Origin: Bacteroidales bacterium
Lineage (GTDB): Bacteria > Bacteroidota > Bacteroidia > Bacteroidales > F082
Direction of reading: 5' to 3'
NCBI GenBank assembly: GCA_017394865.1
Contig: JAFPWT010000012.1
Span: 1 to 64,000 of the forward strand
DNA length: 64,000 nucleotides
Shown here: positions 17,443 to 25,228 of the stretch, piece by piece
Layout: each line of letters opens with the position of its first letter
Numbering within the stretch: the stretch's first letter is position 1
The notes under the pieces: generated by a model
What the model was told of the DNA's origin: nothing
The model's input: the letters and a program-made list of their open reading frames with translations, nothing else
Database searches by the model: none
Position numbers and translations under genes: made by a program

Positions 17443-19476
17443 AATAAGTTGCTTCTTATTGTCCACCATCTCGCCTTCCGTCACCAAAATCTTCTTGACC
17501 TTGGCTTTGGCGGTGGCGATGATGTTGTTTTCCATCTTCATGGCTTCCACCACGATCATCACGGTTCCTTCTGCTACCTCATCGCCTTCCTTTACATTGA
17601 TTTTCACTACCTTGCCGGGCATGGGCGAGACCAGTCGCGACTTGTCGTTGACTTGTTCCTTGCAGGAATAGTCGAGCGTGTCGTTGAGTTGGTCGGTGCG
17701 GTGGCAGCGGAAGTTGAGGCCGTGGAAGTTGACGATGGTCTGCTGCTCGTCGTTGACGGAGCAATAGACCACCTCGGTGCGGCCGTTGAGCATGAGCTTC
17801 AGCTGATGACCGTCGTAGGCGATCAATTCAGCGGAAAACATTAAACAAGGAGTCCCTTGCCCTCCGTTTTCCGTTTTAACTCGTTTTACTTCGTTGAGGG
17901 CTTCGCCGTTCAACTTTCCGTTTTCCGCTTCCCACTGGGTGATGTGGACAGGAATTTTCTGCCCTTCCACGTCGACGGTGAAATGGCTGTGGAACCGCCA
18001 AAAGCCGATATCCTCCCATACGTTCTCGATGCGATGCTCGAAGCGTTTCTTGCAAAAGTCGTAAAGCAGGAAGGAGACGGCGATATCATTAATATTAATG
18101 TTGTTTCGGCTTTCGTTCAAGGCCTTCAGGAGCTCTTCCTGATGGGTGGCGCAAAACGAGGTGTCGACCTTATTGTCGGCAAAGTCCTGGTTTTTGATGA
18201 CTTCCCAGAGATATGCTTTGTTGGTGGTCAATCCTTGAAGGATGAACTCTTTTAAGGCATGTTGTGCTGTTTCGATGGCGGCCTGTCGGGTCTTGCCGTG
18301 ACAGACGAGTTTGGCGATCATCGGGTCGTAGGCCTCGCTGACGGTGCAGGGACCATCGATGCTACTGTCCACACGGGTGCCGCGCACCTGTGGCTCGTGG
18401 TAGGCGGTCACTTTGCCCGGGGTGGGCAAGAAGCCGTTTTCGGGGTCTTCGGCGTAGATACGAAGCTCGATGGCGTGACCCTGGAACGGAATCAGCTCTT
18501 GAGTCAAGCCCATCTCTTTGCCGCGTGCAATGCGGATCTGTTCCTCCACAATGTCAATGCCGGTGCGCATCTCGGTCACGGGATGCTCTACCTGGATGCG
18601 GGTGTTCATCTCCAAAAAATAAAAATTCTGGTCTTGGTCGACGATAAACTCCACGGTGCCGGCATTTTTATATCCGATATTTCTACAGATCTTAACTGCA
18701 GTTCCCAACAATTCTTGGCGCTTTTCGTTCGATAGAGTTGGCGATGGTGATTCTTCGATGATTTTTTGATAGCGTCGTTGGATGGTACACTCGCGTTCGC
18801 CGAGATGGATGACGTTGCCATGATGGTCGGCGAGGATCTGAGCCTCGATATGACGCGGATTTTCAATGTATTGCTCCACGAATACGGTGCCGTCGCCGAA
18901 GTATTTCTCGGCCTCGCGTGAGGCACGCTCCAGTTCGTCTCTCAGCGCCTCTTTCTGCCTGACGATGTGCATGCCTTTGCCGCCGCCGCCCGCGGCTGCT
19001 TTGATGAGCACGGGGTAGGGAAGGGCATCGGCCTGCGCCATGATCTCATCAAAGGAGCCGGTTAGCCCGAAGGTGACCGGGATGCCATTGTCGATGGCGA
19101 CCTGGCGGGCGGCGATCTTGTTACCCATCAGCCGCATGGTGTCTGCATCCGGACCAATGAAGATCAAGTTGTTTTGCTGGCAAGCTTCGGCAAAATCGGG
19201 ATTCTCCGAGAGGAATCCGTAGCCGGGATGGATGGCGTCGGCGCCGCTGTCGAGGGCGGCGTCAATGATCTTCTGGATGTTAAGGTAAGTATCCTTCAAA
19301 CTGCCGTTTCCAAGCGGATAAGCCTCGTCGGCCATGCGCCGATGCAACGCATTGGCGTCGTTGTCGGCAAACACCGCCACACTCTCGATGTGCAGCCGCT
19401 TGAGGGTCCGCATGATCCTCACTGCGATCTCGCCTCGGTTGGCGATGAGTATCTTGTTGATCTTCTTGCTGTTCAT
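17431..19476 (-). CDS. Biotin-dependent acyl-CoA carboxylase alpha subunit (biotin carboxylase + biotin carrier)
   Basis: A protein of about 681 residues with the acetyl/propionyl/methylcrotonyl-CoA carboxylase alpha layout. The biotin carboxylase begins KILIANRGEIAVRIMRT, has the ATP-grasp glycine loop KAAAGGGGKGMH and EMNTRIQVEHPVTEM, and is followed by a BT-like linker. The C-terminal biotinyl domain has the VVEAMKMENNI lysine. The start was placed at the ATG at 19476; the upstream extension needs a GTG start and overlaps the LytTR repeats and a promoter box. Residues about 514-543 contain a heptad-repeat insertion (GGQG..VKTENG). No carboxyltransferase subunit lies nearby, so the acyl substrate is undetermined. 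Confidence 0.9.
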   Translation of the reverse strand: MNSKKINKILIANRGEIAVRIMRTLKRLHIESVAVFADNDANALHRRMADEAYPLGNGSLKDTYLNIQKIIDAALDSGADAIHPGYGFLSENPDFAEACQQNNLIFIGPDADTMRLMGNKIAARQVAIDNGIPVTFGLTGSFDEIMAQADALPYPVLIKAAAGGGGKGMHIVRQKEALRDELERASREAEKYFGDGTVFVEQYIENPRHIEAQILADHHGNVIHLGERECTIQRRYQKIIEESPSPTLSNEKRQELLGTAVKICRNIGYKNAGTVEFIVDQDQNFYFLEMNTRIQVEHPVTEMRTGIDIVEEQIRIARGKEMGLTQELIPFQGHAIELRIYAEDPENGFLPTPGKVTAYHEPQVRGTRVDSSIDGPCTVSEAYDPMIAKLVCHGKTRQAAIETAQHALKEFILQGLTTNKAYLWEVIKNQDFADNKVDTSFCATHQEELLKALNESRNNININDIAVSFLLYDFCKKRFEHRIENVWEDIGFWRFHSHFTVDVEGQKIPVHITQWEAENGKLNGEALNEVKRVKTENGGQGTPCLMFSAELIAYDGHQLKLMLNGRTEVVYCSVNDEQQTIVNFHGLNFRCHRTDQLNDTLDYSCKEQVNDKSRLVSPMPGKVVKINVKEGDEVAEGTVMIVVEAMKMENNIIATAKAKVKKILVTEGEMVDNKKQLIELS
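17857..17937. repeat. Heptanucleotide repeat inside the carboxylase gene
   Basis: Two runs of units such as CCGTTTT and ACTTTCC/GTTTTCC/GCTTCCC flank a less regular centre. They are translated in frame within the linker region ahead of the biotinyl domain. They are more decayed than the asd and ileS elements. Confidence 0.55.
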
Positions 19477-19526
19477 GCTTTGTTGGCTTCGTTGAAGACG
19501 GCTCAGCGCTGTCTTCTTTCTTCTTG

Positions 19527-19534
19527 CAAAAATA
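19527..19534 (-). promoter_or_regulatory. -7 box (TATTTTTG) for the carboxylase gene
   Basis: TATTTTTG on the minus strand, 51 bp upstream of the ATG at 19476. It faces away from the LytTR gene promoter, with the LytTR repeats lying between the two. Confidence 0.5.
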
Positions 19535-19549
19535 AATCTTTTTTTTGAG

Positions 19550-19579
19550 TTCATACATTTTTCCCCCCATTTCGTACAT
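19550..19579. promoter_or_regulatory. Putative LytTR binding site (direct repeats, 21-bp period)
   Basis: TTCATACAT (19550-19558) and TTCGTACAT (19571-19579) are 9-bp near-identical direct repeats with a 12-bp spacer. That is the spacing known for LytTR-domain regulators. They lie just upstream of the -7 box of the LytTR gene and would overlap the -33 region of the divergent carboxylase promoter. A second pair occurs at 20917-20945. Confidence 0.65.
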
Positions 19580-19593
19580 TTCACCGAAAAACG

Positions 19594-19601
19594 TATCTTT
19601 G
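19594..19601 (+). promoter_or_regulatory. -7 box (TATCTTTG) for the LytTR regulator gene
   Basis: Exact TATCTTTG, 33 bp upstream of the ATG at 19634 and 14 bp after the second LytTR repeat. Confidence 0.65.
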
Positions 19602-19633
19602 CATCACCGCGGAGTTCTTACTTTTGCCGTGTC

Positions 19634-20002
19634 ATGCTTAAGAAATACCTGATCATATCAACTGCTACCGACTTGGTGCGCATCGCCCCCGAGAGGATTG
19701 TGTTCATCTCGTCGGACGGCAACTACTGCAACCTGGTGCAGGCCGACAACGAGACACGCCTGCTTACCTTCCAGCTGGGGCAGATCGAGACCATGATCCG
19801 GGATCAACTGGGCACCGAAGGCAACCTGTTCATCCGCATCGGCAGGGGGCTGATCATCAACCGTAACTATATCTATTACATCAACATCCAGAGCCAGAAA
19901 CTCATCCTCTCCGACGTGGCACGTTTCACCCATACTGTGTCAGCATCGAAGGAGGCACTGAAACAGCTCAAGGATTTGATCGAAAAGGAGGCAATAGAAT
20001 GA
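19634..20002 (+). CDS. Stand-alone LytTR DNA-binding regulator
   Basis: A 122-residue protein that is almost entirely a LytTR DNA-binding domain: RIAPERIVFISSDGNYCNLV, FQLGQIETMI, FIRIGRGLIINRNYIYYI. There is no receiver, sensor or membrane segment, so its input is unknown; it may act constitutively or through a partner. Likely targets are its own promoter (repeats at 19550-19579) and the downstream aryl-polyene operon (repeats at 20917-20945). Its stop overlaps the next gene by four bases (ATGA). Confidence 0.88.
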   Translation: MLKKYLIISTATDLVRIAPERIVFISSDGNYCNLVQADNETRLLTFQLGQIETMIRDQLGTEGNLFIRIGRGLIINRNYIYYINIQSQKLILSDVARFTHTVSASKEALKQLKDLIEKEAIE

Positions 20003-20889
20003 GCAAAGAAAAAGACATACGCGACGATGAAATCCGTGTCATTGGCAGTGACGACGGTCAAAGAAAAAAGTCCCAGGGCTGGAAATGGCTCGTGCTGCTT
20101 GTCGCAGGCATCGTTATCGGCATCATCGTTTGGCAGGCGCTGCCTGTAAAACAAGAGCCGATTGTTGAAGATATCGCCGAGCCGGGTTATTTTGATCACG
20201 ACTCGAACATCCAAGAACAACCCATACAAAAAACACCTTTGTCGCACGCTGAAGAGACAGGGCACGGTTTCGTCGAAATAGCCGACACCACCATCAACGA
20301 CATCCCTTTGCAGATCTATATCCCGCACCAGATGAGCTTCTCGCTGTACGTCGGTGCCGTCGACCGCAACGACCCCTCAATCCTTTATGCAGCCCAAGCT
20401 GCCGATGTGCGTGCCGACAACGGTGGCATTGTCGGCGCCTTCGTGCTTAAAGGCGAGCCGCTGGCGTGGGGACTCTCCAAAAAAGGCTACTGCGCCATCA
20501 TCAACGACACGGTCACCATCGGCGTGGCCGACAACTCACCGCTTTTCGAAGAAGCTACCGAGAAACAAGGCTACTTCTTCCGCCAATTTCCCCTTGTCGA
20601 CAACGGTCAACTGGTTGAGAACGAGCTGAAAGGAAAATCCATCCGCCGTGCTATCTGCGACCGTGGTGGCGAGATCCTCATCGTGGAAACGCTCACCACC
20701 GAGTCGTTTCACGACTTCGCACAGGCGCTGGTCGATTTAGGCATCGACAATGCCATTTACATGGTGGGCTCCAACTCCTACGGCTGGGCCACCGATGCCG
20801 ATGGCGTCCGTCACCCGTTCGGCAACCCCGACCCACCCAAAAAGAAATGGAAAAACATCAGTTATCTGCTGATGAAGGAAAAGCCGTAA
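19999..20889 (+). CDS. Membrane-anchored phosphodiester-glycosidase-like (NAGPA-type) protein
   Basis: A 296-residue protein with a charged N-terminus, one membrane anchor (about residues 30-48) and a periplasmic domain. The C-terminal 200 residues resemble the NAGPA/DUF2233 fold: NGGIVGAFVLKGEPLAWGLSK, KSIRRAICDRGGEILIVET, then FAQALVDLGIDNAIYMVGSN. In typical members the last part ends in a DGGGS-like motif; here the equivalent reads MVGSNSYGW, so catalysis is uncertain. It is translationally coupled to the LytTR gene and lies just ahead of the pigment operon. A role in processing a glycolipid or phosphodiester of the pigment is only a guess. Confidence 0.65.
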   Translation: MSKEKDIRDDEIRVIGSDDGQRKKSQGWKWLVLLVAGIVIGIIVWQALPVKQEPIVEDIAEPGYFDHDSNIQEQPIQKTPLSHAEETGHGFVEIADTTINDIPLQIYIPHQMSFSLYVGAVDRNDPSILYAAQAADVRADNGGIVGAFVLKGEPLAWGLSKKGYCAIINDTVTIGVADNSPLFEEATEKQGYFFRQFPLVDNGQLVENELKGKSIRRAICDRGGEILIVETLTTESFHDFAQALVDLGIDNAIYMVGSNSYGWATDADGVRHPFGNPDPPKKKWKNISYLLMKEKP

Positions 20890-20891
20890 CA

Positions 20892-20945
20892 TACGAAATC
20901 ATTCCCCAACGGTCATTTCGTACACCCAGGAGCCATTTCATACAT
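20892..20945. promoter_or_regulatory. Second putative LytTR site with an added inverted half-site
   Basis: TTCGTACAC (20917-20925) and TTCATACAT (20937-20945) repeat the motif found before the LytTR gene, with a 20-bp period. A third, inverted half-site TACGAAAT at 20892-20899 mirrors ATTTCGTA at 20915-20922. The elements lie immediately after the stop codon of the phosphodiester-glycosidase-like gene and upstream of the aryl-polyene operon. Confidence 0.6.
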
Positions 20946-20983
20946 CCCTCGCAAAAAACCCTTTACAAGTCGGAAAAACGCTA

Positions 20984-21078
20984 TTTCTTTGCACTCAGAA
21001 ACTATAAAGATTATGATTTTTCCGGCTGCGGCCACGAACTTTATTCCGCCTTCCGTTTGGGGCGGAATAAAGTTTTTT
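20984..21078 (+). ncRNA. Candidate leader RNA or small RNA ending in an intrinsic terminator
   Basis: A weak -7-like box TTTCTTTG (20984-20991) follows the LytTR repeats. A transcript from about 20998 would be about 80 nt long and end at the terminator at 21037-21078, 67 bp before the ammonia-lyase ATG. It could be a small RNA, or an attenuated leader of the pigment operon. Only the terminator is firm. Confidence 0.3.
21037..21078 (+). terminator. Intrinsic terminator upstream of the aryl-polyene operon
   Basis: AACTTTATTCCGCC (21037-21050) pairs perfectly with GGCGGAATAAAGTT (21061-21074) around a 10-nt loop, followed by a T-run. It ends the LytTR/phosphodiester-glycosidase transcript or attenuates a leader. 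Confidence 0.88.
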
Positions 21079-21111
21079 AATGGTTAAAAAGGTTTGCTAG
21101 CGTTTTTTGTT

Positions 21112-21119
21112 TATCTTTG
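21112..21119 (+). promoter_or_regulatory. -7 box (TATCTTTG) of the aryl-polyene operon
   Basis: Exact TATCTTTG, 26 bp upstream of the ammonia-lyase ATG at 21145 and after the terminator. It is the most likely main promoter of the following roughly 18-kb gene run. Confidence 0.7.
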
Positions 21120-21144
21120 CGCCGTTTTTATTAATAATAAGGAG

Positions 21145-22683
21145 ATGATTACACTAGAAAACCACATAAGCGTAGATAATGTTTATGATGTTTTGTTTCA
21201 TGGCGAAAAGATCAACGTTTCCGAGATTGGCTTGAAACGTGTGAACGACTGCTACGAATTTCTGAAACGCTTCTCAGCCGACAAAGTCATTTATGGCATC
21301 AACACGGGCTTCGGCCCCATGGCGCAATGGCGTGTCGATGACCAATATCTCAACGACCTTCAGTACAACATCATCCGCAGCCACTCCACGGGAGCCGGCG
21401 AGCCGCTCGATGATGTGTACGTGAAGTCGGCCATGATGGCTCGCCTCGGTACGGTGCTGCAATGCCGCTCAGGTGTGCATACCGATGTGGCGAAGCTGCT
21501 TGTCGAGTTCATCAACCGCGAGATATTCCCCTTTATCCCCATGCATGGCAGCGTGGGTGCCAGCGGCGATTTGGTGCAGCTGGCACACATCGCCCTTTGC
21601 CTCATCGGCGAAGGCGAAGTGCACTACAAAGGCGAGTGGCGTAAGACCGCCGAGGTGATGAAAGAGAACGGCCTCGAACCGCTCAAGATGCATATCCGCG
21701 AAGGCCTCTCCATCACCAATGGCACCTCCGTGATGACGGGCATCAGCGTGGTCAACCAACATCACGCCGAGACTTTGCTCGACTGGGCAACCCTCGCCGC
21801 AGTGTGGATGAACGAGATCGCAGCATCATTCGACGATTACATGTCGGAAGGCGAGAACAACTGCCGCCGTCACGAGGGACAGCAGATCGTAGCCCGCCGC
21901 CTCCGTGAGCTGTCGGAAGGCTCGCAGTGCCTCAAGAAACGCGCCCATGAGCTGTACGACTACGGTCATTCCGACGTGAAGGTGTTCGAGCATAAAGTGC
22001 AGGCCTATTACTCGTTGCGCTGTACCCCGCAGATCCTCGGCCCCATCTATGACACGCTGGCTTACACCCACCAGATCCTTCAGGACGAGCTCAACTCGGC
22101 CTGCGACAACCCCATCGTCGACCCGGAGACGGAATATGTGTACCACGGCGGCAACTTCCACGGCGATTACATCTCGCTCGAGGAAGACAAAGTGAAGATC
22201 GCCTTGGTGCGCCTTGCCATGACCTCGGAACGTCAGCTGAACTACTTGTTCCACGACCGTATCAACGGCATCCTGCCGCCATTCCTCAACCTGGGAACCC
22301 TGGGACTGAACTACGGCATGCAGGCCTGCCAGTTCACGGCCACCTCAACGACCGCCGAGTGTCAGACGCTGGCCATGCCCAACTATGTGCATAGCATCCC
22401 GAACAACAACGACAACCAGGATATCGTCAGCATGGGCACCAACAGCGCCCTGCTCTGCAAACAGGTGGTGGAGAACTGCTTCCAGGTGATGGCCATCCAG
22501 TACATCGCCTTGGCTCAGGCCACCGACTGCCTGAAGATCGCCGACAAACTGGCTCCCTCCTCGCGCAAGATGTACGACAAAGTGCGCGAGATCATCCCGC
22601 TCTTCATCGAAGATACGCCGTTCTACAAGGAAATCGCCGCCGTTGAGGACTATCTGAAAACCAACCCGCTGAATCTGAAGTAA
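21145..22683 (+). CDS. Aromatic amino acid ammonia-lyase, tyrosine-ammonia-lyase-like
   Basis: A 512-residue member of the HAL/PAL/TAL family. The Ala139-Ser140-Gly141 triad (GSVGASGDLVQLAH) forms the MIO cofactor. YGINTGFGPMAQ supplies the catalytic Tyr loop. The selectivity region reads LQYNIIRSHSTGAGEPL, like the TAL of Flavobacterium flexirubin clusters, and no histidine-utilisation genes are nearby. It probably converts tyrosine to 4-coumarate, the aryl starter of the pigment. The start at 21145 follows AATAAGGAG and leaves a sensible leader after the -7 box; an earlier TTG start would add 17 residues overlapping the promoter. It is the first gene of the operon. Confidence 0.87.
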   Translation: MITLENHISVDNVYDVLFHGEKINVSEIGLKRVNDCYEFLKRFSADKVIYGINTGFGPMAQWRVDDQYLNDLQYNIIRSHSTGAGEPLDDVYVKSAMMARLGTVLQCRSGVHTDVAKLLVEFINREIFPFIPMHGSVGASGDLVQLAHIALCLIGEGEVHYKGEWRKTAEVMKENGLEPLKMHIREGLSITNGTSVMTGISVVNQHHAETLLDWATLAAVWMNEIAASFDDYMSEGENNCRRHEGQQIVARRLRELSEGSQCLKKRAHELYDYGHSDVKVFEHKVQAYYSLRCTPQILGPIYDTLAYTHQILQDELNSACDNPIVDPETEYVYHGGNFHGDYISLEEDKVKIALVRLAMTSERQLNYLFHDRINGILPPFLNLGTLGLNYGMQACQFTATSTTAECQTLAMPNYVHSIPNNNDNQDIVSMGTNSALLCKQVVENCFQVMAIQYIALAQATDCLKIADKLAPSSRKMYDKVREIIPLFIEDTPFYKEIAAVEDYLKTNPLNLK

Positions 22684-23411
22684 TGAAATACGCTCTCATC
22701 ACTGGCGCCTCGCGCGGTCTGGGCAAAGCCATCGCCGTGCGTCTGGCCAAGGACGGGCTCGCCGTCATCATCAACTACCAATCGAATCGTGAAGCCGCTG
22801 AAGACACCCTGCGCCAAGTGCAGGAGGCAGGAGGCACTGGCGAGTTGCTGCCCTTTGACGTCTCTGATCCACAAGCCATCGAAACGGCTCTTGAGTCATG
22901 GTCGGCCCAACACCTTGACGAATACATTTCCGTGCTGGTCAACAACGCAGGCATCCGCCAAGACAACCTTTTGATCTTCATGCAGGAGGAACAGTGGAGC
23001 CGTGTGCTCGACACCACCCTCAATGGTTTCTTCTACATCACGCGTCGCTTGCTGAAGGATATGATGACGCACCGTGGTGGGCGCATCATCAACATGGCTT
23101 CGCTGTCAGGACTGAAGGGCCTGCCGGGACAGACCAACTACTCCGCCGCCAAGGCCGCCCTCATCGGCGCCACCAAGGCGTTGGCCCAGGAAGTGGCAGC
23201 CCGCAAGGTGACTGTCAATGCCATCGCCCCAGGCTTCATCGCCAGCGACATGACCAAGGATCTCGACGAAGCTGAACTGAAAAAACTCATTCCCCTCGGA
23301 CGTTTCGGCAAGCCCGAGGAAGTGGCCGCCCTGACCTCGTTCCTCGCTTCCGACGATGCCGCCTACATCACCGGCCAGGTGATCTCCATCAACGGCGGTT
23401 TATATACTTGA
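22683..23411 (+). CDS. 3-oxoacyl-ACP reductase (FabG/ApeQ-like)
   Basis: A 242-residue short-chain dehydrogenase. TGASRGLGKAIA binds NADPH, NNAGIRQDNL follows, and the catalytic Ser-Tyr-Lys lie in NMASLSGL and TNYSAAKAALIG. C-terminal PLGRFGKPEEVA and GQVISINGGLYT are typical of FabG. Within this cluster it would reduce the 3-keto group after each extension of the aryl polyene. The ATG overlaps the ammonia-lyase stop by one base (TAATG), so translation is coupled. Confidence 0.92.
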   Translation: MKYALITGASRGLGKAIAVRLAKDGLAVIINYQSNREAAEDTLRQVQEAGGTGELLPFDVSDPQAIETALESWSAQHLDEYISVLVNNAGIRQDNLLIFMQEEQWSRVLDTTLNGFFYITRRLLKDMMTHRGGRIINMASLSGLKGLPGQTNYSAAKAALIGATKALAQEVAARKVTVNAIAPGFIASDMTKDLDEAELKKLIPLGRFGKPEEVAALTSFLASDDAAYITGQVISINGGLYT

Positions 23412-23412
23412 A

Positions 23413-23449
23413 AACAACTCAACAGCTCAACAACTCAACAACTCAACAA
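23413..23449. repeat. Nine-base tandem repeat before the small barrel protein gene
   Basis: Units of CTCAACAAC repeat about four times and end directly at the ATG at 23449. The A/C-rich run forms the whole leader of that gene. It shares the words AACAACTCAACAA with the repeat at 15173-15213. Confidence 0.7.
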
Positions 23450-23979
23450 TGAAAAAACTTGCATTAACGCTCGTCATGGCATTCTTCGCCATCACAGCTT
23501 TCGCACAGAACGAAAATTCTAACGTCCGTATCCCCAGTGGATACCAAGGCTTCCTCGAATCAGGCAATACCTGGCACTTTGACAAGAATATGCGTACCAC
23601 CATGCAACTGTCGACCACCCATGGTTTCTATTTCAATGGAAACTTCTATGTTGGTATGGGTATTGCTTTGGAATTCAATGGAGATCGTACTATGATGCCC
23701 ATCTATTCCAACCTCCGTTATGTGTTCATCAACAACAAGGCTGTTAGCCCTCTCGTGAGTCTCCGCTTAGGATCTTTCATTTCGGATGAAATTGGAGCCT
23801 ATGGCGACCTTGGCGTCGGCGTGCGCTTTGCCTCGAAACGCGACTTTGCAGTGAGCCTCATGGTCGTTGGAACATATTACGATAAAGTCGAAGGTGGCTT
23901 TTATGATAACAATGGCTACTGGCAAACAGGGAAAATCAGCCCTTCAGGCATTGGCTTGAGGATGGGTATTGAATGGTAA
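23449..23979 (+). CDS. Small outer-membrane beta-barrel protein of the aryl-polyene cluster
   Basis: A 176-residue protein with a signal peptide ending AITAFAQ after about 20 residues. The remainder alternates polar and aromatic/hydrophobic residues in strands (GFYFNGNFYVGMGIALEF, AVSPLVSLRLGSF, IGAYGDLGVGVRF, GIGLRMGIEW). This suggests an eight-stranded outer-membrane barrel ending in Trp. No family is recognised. Its place between the ketoreductase and the first ketosynthase suggests a role in exposing or anchoring the pigment, but nothing in it shows an active site. Confidence 0.65.
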   Translation: MKKLALTLVMAFFAITAFAQNENSNVRIPSGYQGFLESGNTWHFDKNMRTTMQLSTTHGFYFNGNFYVGMGIALEFNGDRTMMPIYSNLRYVFINNKAVSPLVSLRLGSFISDEIGAYGDLGVGVRFASKRDFAVSLMVVGTYYDKVEGGFYDNNGYWQTGKISPSGIGLRMGIEW

Positions 23980-24000
23980 TTTATTGATTGATAATATTTT

Positions 24001-25224
24001 ATGACAAGAAGAGTCGTCGTCACAGGCATGGGCATCTGGTCATGCCTCGGAACCAACAAGGAAGCGGTGGAAGCCTCCCTGCGTGAAGGCCGTTCGGGCA
24101 TCGGCATCGATCCGCAACGTACCGAATATGGATATCGTTCCCCGCTGACGGGCATCGTGGAGAAGCCCCAGCTGAAAGGCAAACTCGACCGTAAGCTGCG
24201 CATGTATCTGGCCGAAGAAGGCGAATACGCCTACATGGCTACGCTGGAGGCCTTCCAGCAAGCTGGTGTCGATGATGCTTATCTGCTCGACAACGAAGTG
24301 GGTGTGTTGTTCGGCAACGACTCCTCTGCCAAAGCGGTCATTGAATCGCATGAGATCACCCTGGAGAAGAAGGACACCACCCTGGTGGGCTCGGCGGCCA
24401 TCTTCCAGTCGATGAACTCCACCGTGACGATGAACCTATCCACCATCTTCCACCTGAAAGGCATCAACATGACCGTCAGCGCGGCCTGTGCCAGCGGCTC
24501 CCATGCCATCGGACTGGGTGCCCTGCTCATCCGCAACGGCCTGCAGGATATGGTGCTGTGCGGTGGTGCCCAGGAGACCAACTATCTCTCCATGGGCAGC
24601 TTCGATGGCATCAGTGCCTTCTCGACTCGTGTCGACGATCCAGCCAAGGCTTCTCGTCCCTTCGACCGCGACCGCGACGGCCTTGTGCCCAGCGGCGGCG
24701 CAGCAGCCCTAGTGCTCGAAGACTACGACCACGCCGTGGCTCGTGGCGCTACCATCCTGGCTGAAGTGTGTGGCTACGGTTTCTCGTCGAACGGCGAGAA
24801 CCATATCTCACAGCCCAGCGAAGAAGGTTGTCATCGCGCCATGTCACGTGCCATGAACGAAGCAAGTGTCAAGGCCGAGGACATCGACTATGTGAACGCC
24901 CACGCCACCTCAACGCCACAAGGCGACATGTTTGAAGCCATGGCGCTGAAACGCCTCTTCGGCGCAACCCAGACGCCCATCTCGTCTACCAAATCGATGA
25001 CGGGTCACGAGTGCTGGATGGCCGGCGCCAGCGAGATCGTCTATAGCATCCTGATGATGCAAGGTGACTTCATCGCCCCGAACATCAACTTCGAGCATCC
25101 CGACGAATACTCGGAGGGTCTCAATATTGTCACGGTGCCCACAAACAAAAAACTAAACACCATCCTCTCCAATTCCTTCGGCTTCGGAGGAACGAACAGT
25201 GCATTGATAATCAAGAAAATATAA
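24001..25224 (+). CDS. Beta-ketoacyl-ACP synthase (KS 1)
   Basis: A 407-residue FabF-type ketosynthase with a complete triad: Cys163 (SAACASGSHAIG), His301 (VNAHATSTPQGD) and His336 (SMTGHECWMAG). The C-terminal NSFGFGGTNSALII is typical. It condenses malonyl-ACP with the growing aryl-polyenoyl chain, or performs the first extension of the aryl starter; the three intact synthases of the cluster cannot be assigned to steps by eye. It lies 21 bp after the barrel protein gene. Confidence 0.93.
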   Translation: MTRRVVVTGMGIWSCLGTNKEAVEASLREGRSGIGIDPQRTEYGYRSPLTGIVEKPQLKGKLDRKLRMYLAEEGEYAYMATLEAFQQAGVDDAYLLDNEVGVLFGNDSSAKAVIESHEITLEKKDTTLVGSAAIFQSMNSTVTMNLSTIFHLKGINMTVSAACASGSHAIGLGALLIRNGLQDMVLCGGAQETNYLSMGSFDGISAFSTRVDDPAKASRPFDRDRDGLVPSGGAAALVLEDYDHAVARGATILAEVCGYGFSSNGENHISQPSEEGCHRAMSRAMNEASVKAEDIDYVNAHATSTPQGDMFEAMALKRLFGATQTPISSTKSMTGHECWMAGASEIVYSILMMQGDFIAPNINFEHPDEYSEGLNIVTVPTNKKLNTILSNSFGFGGTNSALIIKKI

Positions 25225-25228
25225 TACA

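Noticed and set aside
19477..19584. 36-residue N-terminal extension of the carboxylase alpha subunit
   Set aside because: It starts with GTG, is basic and non-conserved, and overlaps the promoter box and LytTR repeats; the ATG at 19476 gives the normal family start.
21145..22683. Histidine ammonia-lyase of histidine degradation (hutH)
   Set aside because: The MIO triad is shared by the whole family, but there is no hutU/hutI/hutG nearby, the RSHSTG region is like flexirubin TAL, and the gene heads a polyketide operon.
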